From the NCBI RefSeq assembly GCF_024494655.1, contig NZ_JANHDL010000003.1, forward strand, positions 248,001-312,000: a stretch of DNA of 64,000 nucleotides, read 5' to 3'. Origin of the DNA: Halorubrum laminariae. GTDB lineage: Archaea; Halobacteriota; Halobacteria; Halobacteriales; Haloferacaceae. The notes under the pieces are model-generated. The model did no database searches. It had not been told where the DNA came from and saw nothing but the letters and a program-made list of their open reading frames with translations. The translations under genes were made by a program, and so were the position numbers. Below are positions 31,746-40,307 of this stretch, in pieces (within the stretch, counting starts at the first letter, position 1; each line of letters starts with the position of its first letter).

Positions 31746-34241
31746 ATGGGCGGTGACGGCTGCATCCTCTGTGACCTCCCGACCGACGGCGTCGACATCA
31801 CTGACGACGACGGGAACCGCTTCTGCTGTGCCGGCTGTCGGGACGTGTACGCGGCCCTCGGCGACGCCGATATCGACGCTGACGACGTGCGCGCGCGGCG
31901 CTCCGCGAACGCCGATGAGAGCGACACCAGAGGTTCCGAGGTTCCGGCCGACCACGAGGCGACGTTTCTGGAGGTCGACGGGATGCACTGTGCGACATGC
32001 GAGGCGTTCATCGAGACGGTCGCGACCGACACCGAGGGAGTGAGCGCCGCGAGCGCGAGCTACGTCACGGACACGGTGCGGATCGACCACGACCCGGACG
32101 CCGTCTCTACCGACGACCTCTCCGAGGCGGTGAGCGGGCTCGGCTACAGCGCGTACCCGCGCGACGATGCCTTCGAGCAACGCCGGGCCGACAACATGGC
32201 GACGGCGCGACTCGCCGTGGGCGTACTCGTCGGGATGGCGATCATGCTCCAGTACGTCGTCATCATCTATCCCACCTACTTCGCGTTTCCCTTCTACAAC
32301 GAGCGGACGCTAGAGTATCTCGACGCGGCGATGGCGTCGACCTCCGGGACGTACTTCTTCATCGTCATCGCCGTGTTGACCACGCTGGTACTGTTCGTGA
32401 CGGGCAAACCGATACTCCGTGGGGCGTACGTCAGCGCGAAGACGCGCTCACCGAACATGGATCTCCTCGTCGCGCTCGCGGCGGTCAGCGCGTACGTTTA
32501 CAGCACGCTCGCGGTGATATTCGTCGAGTCCCCCTCCGTCTACTACGACGTGACCGTCGCGATCATCGTGATCGTCACGGTCGGGAACCACTACGAGGAC
32601 GCGATCAAATCCCGCGCGACGGAGTTGCTCTCCGATCTCACCGCCGTGCAGGTCGACTCGGCGCGGCGAATCGATGCAGACGGGGACACGGAAGATGTCG
32701 CGCTCGACGCCTTGAATCCCGGCGACCGCGTGCTCGTGCGCGCCGGCGAGCGGATTCCGGTCGACGGTGAGGTCGTCATGGGCGACGCGGCGGTCGACGA
32801 GTCGGTCGTCACCGGCGAGTCGCTGCCCGTCCGGAAAACGTCGGATGACGCCGTCGTCGGTGGGTCGGTCGTCGCCGACGGATCGTTGACAGTCGCGGTC
32901 GGGCCGGACGCGAGTTCCAGCCTCGACCGCGTCTCCGAGTTGGTCTGGGACCTCCAGAGCGGGAACCACGGCGTTCAGAAGCTCGCCGACCGACTCGCGA
33001 CGATATTTGTTCCCGCGGTGCTCTTGATCGCGGTCGTCGCCGCCGCGGTCAACCTCGCGCTCGGCAGCGGCGTGACGCGGGCGATGCTGGTCGGTCTCAC
33101 GGTGCTCATCGTCTCGTGTCCGTGCGCGCTCGGGCTCGCGACGCCGCTCGCTGTGGCCGCGGGGATCCGCGACGCCTTGGAACGGAACATCGTGATCTTC
33201 GACGACACCGTCTTCGAGCGCGTCCGCGACGCCGACACAGTCGTCTTCGACAAGACGGGGACGCTGACGACGGGAGAGATGCAGGTGATCGAGCGCGACC
33301 TCGACGACGACCTGCTCCGGCTCGCGGCCGCATTGGAGGAGCGGTCCGCCCATCCAGTCGGGCAGGCGATCGCGGCGGCGCGGTCGGCGGGTCCCGGAGA
33401 GATTGCCGGCGACACGGTTCCCGGCGACGGCGACTCGACGCCCGCGGTCGCAGACGGAGGAGTGGCCGCAGCGCACGACGACGAGTCATCTTCGCCAACG
33501 GTCGCGGAGTTCAAGAGTCACGCCCGCGGCGTCTCCGGCGTCGTCGACGGGACGCCGGTCGTCGTCGGCCACCCCGACCTCTTCGACGAGCGGGGGTGGG
33601 ACGTACCGGACCGGATCCGCGAGATGGTCACCGCCGCCCGCGACGTGGGACGCGTCCCGGTCGCGGTCGGCCGCGACGGCGCGGCAGAGGGGATGATCGT
33701 CGTCGGCGACAAACTGCGCGAGGGCTGGGAGGAAACGGTGACCACGCTCGACGACGGCGGTGTGAACGTGGTTGTGCTCACGGGCGACGACGATCGCGCA
33801 GCGACGGTCTTCTCGGAACACGACGCGGTCTCGTCGGTGTTCGCTGGCGTCCCGCCGGAGGGGAAAGCCGAGACCGTCACGCGGCTGAAGGCCGACGGAC
33901 TCACTGTGATGGTCGGCGACGGGACCAACGACGCGCCCGCGCTCGCCGCGGCCGATCTCGGGATCGCGCTTGGTGGCGGCACCGCGATGGCGGCCGACGC
34001 CGCGGATGTGGCGATCGTCGACGACGACCTCGGCTCCGTGGCGACCGTCTTCGAACTCGCGCGGGCTGCCGGCCGGCGGGTGAAGGGCAACATCGGCTGG
34101 GCGTTCCTGTACAACGCGGTCGCCATCCCGCTCGCGGCACTTGGATTGCTCAATCCGCTCTTCGCCGCGGTCGCGATGGGCCTGTCCAGCCTGCTCGTGG
34201 TGACGAACTCCTCGCGGGCGCTGCTGTCAGACGACGCGTGA
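31746..34241 (+). CDS. Copper-translocating P1B-type ATPase (CcoI/CopA-like)
   Basis: An 831-residue protein. An N-terminal Cys-rich domain (CxxC at 'CILCDLP', then 'FCCAGCRDVY', about 6-35) is typical of CcoI/FixI-type pumps. Then comes an HMA domain 'DGMHCATCEAFIE', eight membrane helices with Cys458-Pro-Cys460 ('SCPCALGLATP'), 'VTGESLPV', phosphorylated Asp502 in DKTGT, the HP motif 'RSAHPVGQ' and 'VGDGTNDAPALAAAD'. It exports Cu(I) from the cytoplasm, probably to metallate oxidases or blue copper proteins. Directly downstream of the SafE-like gene. Confidence 0.95.
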   Translation: MGGDGCILCDLPTDGVDITDDDGNRFCCAGCRDVYAALGDADIDADDVRARRSANADESDTRGSEVPADHEATFLEVDGMHCATCEAFIETVATDTEGVSAASASYVTDTVRIDHDPDAVSTDDLSEAVSGLGYSAYPRDDAFEQRRADNMATARLAVGVLVGMAIMLQYVVIIYPTYFAFPFYNERTLEYLDAAMASTSGTYFFIVIAVLTTLVLFVTGKPILRGAYVSAKTRSPNMDLLVALAAVSAYVYSTLAVIFVESPSVYYDVTVAIIVIVTVGNHYEDAIKSRATELLSDLTAVQVDSARRIDADGDTEDVALDALNPGDRVLVRAGERIPVDGEVVMGDAAVDESVVTGESLPVRKTSDDAVVGGSVVADGSLTVAVGPDASSSLDRVSELVWDLQSGNHGVQKLADRLATIFVPAVLLIAVVAAAVNLALGSGVTRAMLVGLTVLIVSCPCALGLATPLAVAAGIRDALERNIVIFDDTVFERVRDADTVVFDKTGTLTTGEMQVIERDLDDDLLRLAAALEERSAHPVGQAIAAARSAGPGEIAGDTVPGDGDSTPAVADGGVAAAHDDESSSPTVAEFKSHARGVSGVVDGTPVVVGHPDLFDERGWDVPDRIREMVTAARDVGRVPVAVGRDGAAEGMIVVGDKLREGWEETVTTLDDGGVNVVVLTGDDDRAATVFSEHDAVSSVFAGVPPEGKAETVTRLKADGLTVMVGDGTNDAPALAAADLGIALGGGTAMAADAADVAIVDDDLGSVATVFELARAAGRRVKGNIGWAFLYNAVAIPLAALGLLNPLFAAVAMGLSSLLVVTNSSRALLSDDA

Positions 34242-34323
34242 CCGTGGGGACAGCGCCGCCGAGTCCCGGACGCACCCGCCCGTACCGCAAGCCACTTTCG
34301 GCTCACACGGGTACACGCATGCG

Positions 34324-35157
34324 ATGACAGACCAACAGCAACAGCCCGCGGCACCGCTCCGAAACGGGATGCCCGCCCTCGGAATCGGAACGTGGCAAAA
34401 CGAGGACTCCTCCCAGTGTACCGAGTCGGTTCAAACCGCACTGGAGGCGGGATACCGTCACGTCGACACCGCACAGGCGTACGGCAACGAGGCGGCCGTC
34501 GGCGAGGGGATCGCGACCGCCGACGTGGACCGCGAGGACGTGTTCCTCGCCACGAAGGTCTGGATCGACAACCTCGCGCCCGAAGATGTCGCCACCTCGA
34601 CGCGCGAGAGCCTCCAGAAGCTCGCGGTCGATTCGGTCGACCTGCTGTACGTCCACTGGCCGGCCGGCGCGTACGATCCTGAGGAGACGCTGTCGGCGTT
34701 CGCCGAACTGCGCGACGACGGCCTGATCGACCGGATCGGCGTCTCGAACTTCGAGCCCGCCCACCTCGACGAGGCGACCGACGTGCTCGGCGAGGCTCCG
34801 TTCGCGAACCAAGTCGAGATGCACCCGCTCCTCCAACAGGAGGAACTCCGCGAGTACGCCGACGGCAGCGATCTCGAACTCGTCGCGTACTCGCCGCTGG
34901 CCCGCGGCGCGGTCTTCGACAACCCGACCGTCACGGAGATCGCCGAGGACCACGGCGTCAGCGCGGCGCAAGTCTCGCTCGCGTGGCTCGGCGAGAAGGG
35001 CGTGACCGCCATCCCGAAGGCAACGAGCGAGGCCCACATCCGCGACAACTACGCGAGCCTCGGCGTCGATCTGACGGACGAAGATGTCGCCGCGATCGAC
35101 GCGATCGACGAGCGCGACCGCCGCGTCGACCCTGACTTCGGACCCGACTGGGACTGA
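34324..35157 (+). CDS. Aldo/keto reductase
   Basis: A 277-residue NADPH-dependent oxidoreductase of the AKR fold, catalytic tetrad Asp48, Tyr53, Lys78 and His111 ('YRHVDTAQAYGNE', 'ATKVW', 'YVHWP'). The C-terminal part has 'YSPLARGAVFDNPTV' and 'GVTAIPKATSEAHIRDN', the cofactor-binding loop. Substrate unknown; similar to 2,5-diketo-gluconate-reductase type enzymes. It is followed by a 17-bp tandem array and the structured repeat copy B. Confidence 0.93.
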   Translation: MTDQQQQPAAPLRNGMPALGIGTWQNEDSSQCTESVQTALEAGYRHVDTAQAYGNEAAVGEGIATADVDREDVFLATKVWIDNLAPEDVATSTRESLQKLAVDSVDLLYVHWPAGAYDPEETLSAFAELRDDGLIDRIGVSNFEPAHLDEATDVLGEAPFANQVEMHPLLQQEELREYADGSDLELVAYSPLARGAVFDNPTVTEIAEDHGVSAAQVSLAWLGEKGVTAIPKATSEAHIRDNYASLGVDLTDEDVAAIDAIDERDRRVDPDFGPDWD

Positions 35158-35169
35158 ACGACACGTCCT

Positions 35170-35229
35170 CGACATCGCGGTCTCTTCGACATCGCAGTCT
35201 CTTCGACATCGCAGTCTCTTCGACAATGT
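35170..35229. repeat. 17-bp tandem repeat downstream of the aldo/keto reductase gene
   Basis: Three copies of cgacatcgcagtctctt (the first with one change) at 35170-35186, 35187-35203 and 35204-35220, then a partial copy that runs into the structured repeat. Confidence 0.85.
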
Positions 35230-35230
35230 C

Positions 35231-35355
35231 GGTGCGGTGGCGCGTGCCGTGAGCGGCCCGACGGGCCGCGAGCGACCGCGCGAGGGAGGGCAGGGGCGGC
35301 CGCGACGCGGTGCGGGTCCGCGGCCGCCGCCGACCGAGGCTGGGGAGGCATGAGG
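35231..35355 (+). repeat. Structured haloarchaeal intergenic repeat, copy B
   Basis: It shares with copy A the opening GGTGCGGTGGCGCG, the central CGCGAGGG and the closing CGAGGCTGGGGAGGC.TGAGG. Its hairpins are 35253-35269 (7 bp, GCGGCCC/GGGCCGC) and 35296-35327 (9 bp, GCGGCCGCG/CGCGGCCGC), at the positions of copy A's hairpins but with different sequences. It lies between the convergent ends of the aldo/keto reductase and S9 peptidase genes. No ORF is apparent. Confidence 0.75.
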
Positions 35356-35399
35356 TACGGTCCACGTGCGAGGCGACCGAACGACCCCCGATACGCCGT

Positions 35400-37250
35400 T
35401 CACGACACGTGCTCGTCGAGAAACTCGACGATCGCGCGGTACGCCTCGATGCGGTTCTCCAGCTTCGAGAAGCCGTGGCCCTCGTCGTCGAAGATCAGCT
35501 TGCGGACGGGAACGCCCTGATCGCGGGCCCGCTCGACTATCTGTTCGGCCTCGTCGACGGGGACCCGCGGGTCGTTCTCGCCGTGGAGGACGAAAAGGGG
35601 CGACTGAATGCGGTCGATTCTGTTGATCGGCGAGATCGACTCTAGGAACTCCCGGTCCTCGGCGAGCGACCCGTACTCGGCCTCCCGCAGTGAGCGCCGC
35701 CAGTCGCCGGTGTTTTCGAGGAACGTCACGAAGTTCGCGATCCCGACGACATCGACGCCGGCGGCCCACAGGTCGGGATATTCCGTCAGCGCCGCGAGTA
35801 CCATGAACCCGCCGTAGGAGCCGCCCATCGCGACGACGCGGTTGGGATCGATCTCGGGATAGTCGTGAAGCCACTCGACGCCCGCCCGGAGGTCGTTCAC
35901 CGAGTCCATCCGCTTTCGCACGTCGTCTAAGGCGGCGTACGCCTTTCCGTACCCCGAGGAGCCGCGGACGTTCGGTTCGAATACCGCGTACCCGCTGTTC
36001 AGTAGGTACTGCGTGACCGACGAAAAGGAGGGGCGGCGCTGCGACTCCGGCCCGCCGTGAATGTCGACGACGACGGGATACCCCGCCTCGGGCGGCTCCG
36101 TCTCGGGAACCGAGAAGTACGCCGGGATCTCCCGCTCGTCGAAGGTGGGGTAGTGGACCAGCTCGCGCTCGACGAAGGTCTCGGGCGGGATACCGGCGGT
36201 CGCGGCCGCGGTCCATCGCTCCGTCTCTCCCGTCGTCGTCTCGACGACGTGGACGTTCGCGTTGCGCTTGCTCCCCGCCGCGGTGACCGCGAACCGGTCG
36301 CCCTCGGGCCCGAAGCTCACCCCGCCAGCGACGCCGTCCGGGAGGTCGGGCGCGGGCAGTTCGTCGATCCGATCGGGCGTGGCCAGTTCACCGACCGAGA
36401 GATCGGTGTACCCGTCGACGTTGCGCGAGTAGACCAGCCGCCGGGAGTCCTCGTGGAGCGCGACGCCGTCGATGTTCCACTCGCCGCCGGCAGCGACGAC
36501 TGCGAACTCGCCGGTCACGAGATCGAGTCGCTCCAAGCGGAGCGTGTCGCTGTCGCGGTCTGTAACCAAGTATATCGCCTCGCCGTCGGGGCCCCACTCG
36601 GGGCTGCCGTAGCGCACGTCGCCCTCGTGTGGCGTGTGGTGTGTCAACTCGCCGTTCTCGACGTCGAGGGTGTACAGGTCGTGGTCGAACGAGGCGTGCG
36701 CCTCGTGGACGATCAGCCGGTCGTCGCTCGGCGACCAGCCGGCGACGGAGAGCCAGCCGTCGCCCTCGTACACGAGGTCGGCGTCGGGCGGATCGCTCGA
36801 ACCACTCGGATCGCCCGCGGCGTCTCCGGTCGACCCGCCCGCGCGCTCCTGCACGTACACGTCGAAGACGGCCTCGTCACGACGGTTTGAGGCGAACGCG
36901 AATCGGTCGCCCTCGCTATCCCAGCCGCCCCAGCGGTGCTTCACCTCCGGGCGATCGGTGAGATCGACGATCTCGCCCGATTCGTAGTTGAGGCGATACA
37001 GCTGCGTGCGCTCGTTCCCGCCCTCGTCCATGCCGAAGACGGCCTCGGGGCGCTCCGGCGAGGAGTCGACGAACGAGACGGCTTCCTCGAAGAACGTGCG
37101 CTGCGTGGGCCACTCCAGTGGTGAGTCGAGCGACCACACCTGCCCGGTGCCGGTCGTGTTCAGGATGACGGAGAGACGGCCGTCGGGACCGATGTCCGCC
37201 CCGCCAGCGCTGCGCACGTTGAGGTACCGTTCGATGTCGTACCGGTGCAT
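35400..37250 (-). CDS. S9 family prolyl oligopeptidase-type serine peptidase
   Basis: A 616-residue protein. An N-terminal beta-propeller with WD40-like 'WGGWDSEGDRFAFASNRRDEAVFDVYV' repeats (about 1-360) precedes an alpha/beta hydrolase domain with Ser478 in 'GGSYGGF', Asp in 'LHGENDPRVP' and His in 'DDEGHGFSK'. No signal peptide, so it is probably a cytoplasmic oligopeptidase or acylaminoacyl-peptidase. ATG 37250 (MHRYDIERYLNVRSAGG) is chosen because upstream residues look non-coding. Confidence 0.92.
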   Translation of the reverse strand: MHRYDIERYLNVRSAGGADIGPDGRLSVILNTTGTGQVWSLDSPLEWPTQRTFFEEAVSFVDSSPERPEAVFGMDEGGNERTQLYRLNYESGEIVDLTDRPEVKHRWGGWDSEGDRFAFASNRRDEAVFDVYVQERAGGSTGDAAGDPSGSSDPPDADLVYEGDGWLSVAGWSPSDDRLIVHEAHASFDHDLYTLDVENGELTHHTPHEGDVRYGSPEWGPDGEAIYLVTDRDSDTLRLERLDLVTGEFAVVAAGGEWNIDGVALHEDSRRLVYSRNVDGYTDLSVGELATPDRIDELPAPDLPDGVAGGVSFGPEGDRFAVTAAGSKRNANVHVVETTTGETERWTAAATAGIPPETFVERELVHYPTFDEREIPAYFSVPETEPPEAGYPVVVDIHGGPESQRRPSFSSVTQYLLNSGYAVFEPNVRGSSGYGKAYAALDDVRKRMDSVNDLRAGVEWLHDYPEIDPNRVVAMGGSYGGFMVLAALTEYPDLWAAGVDVVGIANFVTFLENTGDWRRSLREAEYGSLAEDREFLESISPINRIDRIQSPLFVLHGENDPRVPVDEAEQIVERARDQGVPVRKLIFDDEGHGFSKLENRIEAYRAIVEFLDEHVS

Positions 37251-37376
37251 GAGATGTTGGTTCCGCGCGCGGTGTGAAACCGTTTCGGGTGGGGATCGTC
37301 TCGGTGGACCGCGTCGGCGTCGGTCTGTGGCACGATCAGTCTGTGGCCCACCCGGCAAGACGCGTCGATGCCGTGT

Positions 37377-37386
37377 CTTTTTACCG
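37377..37386 (+). promoter_or_regulatory. TATA-like element of the glycosyltransferase gene
   Basis: The tctttttacc segment is about 27 bp upstream of the ATG at 37409, supporting that start and a leaderless transcript. Confidence 0.5.
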
Positions 37387-37408
37387 ACCGCCGTCGTCGG
37401 ATCGGCGT

Positions 37409-38455
37409 ATGCGCGTCGCGTTCGTCTCGCTTTTCGTTCCCGGACACGGTGACACACCCGCCCGGAGCCGAACGCGTCGAGTGGCCCGCGGCCTCGCCGA
37501 CCGCGGCCACGAGGTGACGTGGCTCTGTGCCCGCTGGTGGGGCGGCGACCACGCCGCATTCGAGGAGGAGGGAATCTCGTACCGGTCCGTCACCGCCGAT
37601 CCCGCCCCGTCGGCGTTCGCGGCGCGGCTTCCGGTCGCGCTCCGCCGCGTCGATCCCGACGTGGTCCACGCGGTCAACAGCCCGCCGACGCCGGGGCTCG
37701 GGGCGACGGTCGCGGGGACGCTCACGCGGACGCCGGTCGTCGTCGACTGGTGGCGCGACCACCCCGCGGACGCCGCTCGGCGGTACCGGCTGCTCGCGCG
37801 GAGCGCCGATCTCGTGACGACGCCGTCGCGAACGGTCAAGACGCGAGTGCGCGAGCACGGCGCGGACGGCGACGAGGTGCGAGTCGTTCCCGAGAGCATC
37901 GACTTCGACCTCGTCGAAGAGGCCCCCGTCGACGACCGCTTCGACGCGGTGTACTCTCGGGAGCTCGACCGCCACGCCAACGTCGAGACGTTCCTGCTCG
38001 GGCTCGCCGAGCTTCGCGACCGCGACTGGACCGCCGCGGTCGTGGGCGACGGGCCCGAACGCGGCCGGATCGAGTCGATGGCGAAGGATCTCCGAATCGA
38101 CGACAGGGTGTCGTTTCTCGGCGACCTGCCGCTCCGTGAGCGCGTCTCGCTTTTCAAGGGGACGCACGTCGCGGTCGCGACGGCGACGTGGGAGACGTTC
38201 GCCACGGAGTTGTTGTGGGCGCTCGCGTGCGGCTGCGTCGCACTCGTCGAGTATCAGGCGGACTCCAGCGCACACGAGCTCGTCGAGGGGCGTGCGCGCG
38301 GACGGCTGGTGACGACACCGGCGGAGCTCGCCGACGAGTTCGTGTCCGTCGCCGAACTTGAGAGAAAGACCGTCGAGCGGGACTTCGCGGAGTACGACCA
38401 CGACGTGGTGTTAGACCGATACGTGGCGGCGTACCGATCGCTCACGTCCGATTGA
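37409..38455 (+). CDS. Glycosyltransferase family 4 (GT-B fold)
   Basis: A 348-residue protein, 'MRVAFVSLFVPGHGDTPARS' onwards, with an N-terminal Rossmann half ('RVARGLADRGHEVTWLCARWW', 'DVVHAVNSPPTPGLGA') and a GT1/GT4 nucleotide-sugar half ('RVVPESIDFDLVEE', 'AAVVGDGPERGRIESMAKDL', 'DRVSFLGDLPLRERVSLFKGTHVAVATATWETFATELLWALACGCVALVEYQ'), including the E-x7-E type loop. Probably acts in cell-surface glycan synthesis; the sugar-nucleotide epimerase at 39315 is nearby. Start supported by a TATA-like element. Confidence 0.9.
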   Translation: MRVAFVSLFVPGHGDTPARSRTRRVARGLADRGHEVTWLCARWWGGDHAAFEEEGISYRSVTADPAPSAFAARLPVALRRVDPDVVHAVNSPPTPGLGATVAGTLTRTPVVVDWWRDHPADAARRYRLLARSADLVTTPSRTVKTRVREHGADGDEVRVVPESIDFDLVEEAPVDDRFDAVYSRELDRHANVETFLLGLAELRDRDWTAAVVGDGPERGRIESMAKDLRIDDRVSFLGDLPLRERVSLFKGTHVAVATATWETFATELLWALACGCVALVEYQADSSAHELVEGRARGRLVTTPAELADEFVSVAELERKTVERDFAEYDHDVVLDRYVAAYRSLTSD

Positions 38456-38484
38456 GGATGAATTATAAACGCGAACGAGCGGTG

Positions 38485-39123
38485 CTACTGTGCGTCTTCG
38501 GCGGTGATTGTACCTCCATATTTCATGAAGACGAACGCGAGTCCGAGCGTGCTTACCATCGCCATGAACGTCGCGATCCCGAGCGCGCGAGCGCCCTGCG
38601 GAACGAACACAGCGTTGCTGCCGCCCCCACCAGTCTCGACGGTGGCGATATCCTCGCCGACGGCGATACCGCCGTGCATTCCTGTCGAGGTGTGCGGGAC
38701 ACAGTGGTAATGAGTGATGCCCGCGTCCTCTTCAGTGACCTCGTACTCGTAGGTCGTTCCCTCCTCGCTAACCGGGTCGCCGCTGTCGAGACTCGCCGGG
38801 CCGCCGTCCTCGACGGTCTGGACGTTGTGTGACCCTCCGTTGCCCGTCCACTCCCACGTGATCGTCGTGCCCGTGTCGACCCACACCAGCGTCGGGTCGA
38901 ACGCGAGACCGCCGTCGCCGGCTCCGACGGAGATGGTCACTGAGTCCTGTCCGCGGGCGTCCTGATAGGAGCCGACGTTCCCGCTCGATGCCCCGCTCGG
39001 CCAGTCGGGTTCCACTTCCTGTGCCGCCGCGGTTCCCGAGGCCGTCGTCGCCGCGCCAGCAGCCGCGGCCGCGCCGCCGGCGGTCCGGATGAACGTGCGC
39101 CGCGAGACGTCGTCCGTGCTCAT
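38485..39123 (-). CDS. Membrane-anchored halocyanin-domain protein
   Basis: A 212-residue protein. Twin-arginine start 'SRRTFIRTAGGAAAAAG'; a cupredoxin domain (about 40-160) with copper ligands His99, Cys141, His144 and Met149 ('HYHCVPHTSTGMHG'); and one C-terminal membrane helix, 'GIATFMAMVSTLGLAFVFM'. The helix anchor differs from the lipid anchor of the halocyanin at 30390. Electron carrier at the outer membrane surface, possibly a subunit of a respiratory complex. Confidence 0.92.
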   Translation of the reverse strand: MSTDDVSRRTFIRTAGGAAAAAGAATTASGTAAAQEVEPDWPSGASSGNVGSYQDARGQDSVTISVGAGDGGLAFDPTLVWVDTGTTITWEWTGNGGSHNVQTVEDGGPASLDSGDPVSEEGTTYEYEVTEEDAGITHYHCVPHTSTGMHGGIAVGEDIATVETGGGGSNAVFVPQGARALGIATFMAMVSTLGLAFVFMKYGGTITAEDAQ

Positions 39124-39314
39124 ACCCCCCGGTTTGTGACGGGTTGTAGTGAATATGTTGATCCGAACGTGACGATCGAACACGCCACACCGCCGGACCG
39201 AGGGCGTTCCCCGCCCGGCTCGAAGACGGTCCGTCGTCACCGACTCGGCAGTGAGTCCGTCCCGGTCTTTTCTTGCGTCGGTTGACGGTCTCGCACTTCC
39301 GTCGCGTCGTTCGC

Positions 39315-40232
39315 TCAGTCGTCGAGGTACGGCTCACACACGAGTTCGACGCCCTCCTCGAAGTCCACGTGGGGTTCCCAGCCGGTGGCCTCGTGGAACG
39401 TCGAGTAGTCGGCCATGGTGTCGTGGACGTAGCCGTCGAACGGGCACTCGATGTACTCGGGGTCGATGTCGGTGCCGAGCGCGTCGTTGATCATCGCGAC
39501 CATCTCGTTGAACGTGTACGACGCTTCGGTGCCGACGTTGTAGACGCCGGTCAGTTCGTGGTCGGCGGCGAGTTCGCAGGCGCGGGCCACGTCCGAGACG
39601 TGGGTGAAATCCCGCGTTTGCGTGCCGTCGCCGAACAGCTCTGGAGCCTCGCCGTTCGCTACCTTGTCCGCGAACTGTGCGACCGTGTTCGCGTACTCGC
39701 CTTTGTGTTCCTCGTTGCCGCCGAAGCCCTGATATACCGAGAAAAAGCGCAGGCCGGCCATGTTCATGTCGTAGTGGTTGGCGTAGTACTCGGCGTAGCG
39801 CTCGCGCGAGAGCTTCGAGGCCTCGTAGGCGGTGTGTGCCTCCACGTCCATGTCGACGGGCGAGGGTTCGGTGCGGCTGCCGTAGATGGAGGAGGTCGAG
39901 GCATAGACGACGGTCTCGCAGCCCGCTTTGCGGGCGCGCTCGACCGTGTTGATGAACCCCTCGACGTTGACGCGACAGCCGCGCTGGGGGTCGGTTTCGT
40001 GCATGTTCCGCGAGGAGAGCGCGGCGAGGTGAAAGACTACGTCGACGTCGACGGGGTAGTCGTCGTCGAGCACCGACGCCTCGACGAATTTTACCCCTTT
40101 GTCGAGGTTCTCTGGCGTACCCAGATAGGTGTCGTCGACCGCGATCACGTCGTTGTCCGCGGCGAGGCGGTTCGCGAGATTCGAGCCGATGAACCCCGCG
40201 CCGCCCGTCACGAGGACGCGCTGATCCTGCAT
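39315..40232 (-). CDS. NAD-dependent epimerase/dehydratase (UDP-glucose 4-epimerase-like)
   Basis: A 305-residue extended SDR: 'VLVTGGAGFIGSNLANRL' NAD-binding loop, 'VVFHLAALSSRNMHETDP', active-site Ser/Tyr/Lys ('YASTSSIYGS' and 'TAYEASKLSRERYAEYY') and 'RDFTHVSDVARACELA'. Acts on a nucleotide sugar, probably for surface glycans. A GTG or other upstream start is not needed; MQDQRVLVTGG is a typical N-terminus. Confidence 0.93.
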   Translation of the reverse strand: MQDQRVLVTGGAGFIGSNLANRLAADNDVIAVDDTYLGTPENLDKGVKFVEASVLDDDYPVDVDVVFHLAALSSRNMHETDPQRGCRVNVEGFINTVERARKAGCETVVYASTSSIYGSRTEPSPVDMDVEAHTAYEASKLSRERYAEYYANHYDMNMAGLRFFSVYQGFGGNEEHKGEYANTVAQFADKVANGEAPELFGDGTQTRDFTHVSDVARACELAADHELTGVYNVGTEASYTFNEMVAMINDALGTDIDPEYIECPFDGYVHDTMADYSTFHEATGWEPHVDFEEGVELVCEPYLDD

Positions 40233-40307
40233 GGTCCCGTGTCGTCGCGGCGGGTGGATTACCGTGTCGGTTTCGGCGGCGACTGGTCCCCCACCGCGAC
40301 TGCTTCC

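Noticed and set aside
31068..32180. 370-codon minus-strand open frame across SafE and the copper ATPase
   Set aside because: Spans two well-supported genes on the other strand; no features of its own.
35170..35229. CRISPR array
   Set aside because: The 17-bp units are contiguous without spacers; it is a simple tandem repeat. The same holds for the other arrays in the window.
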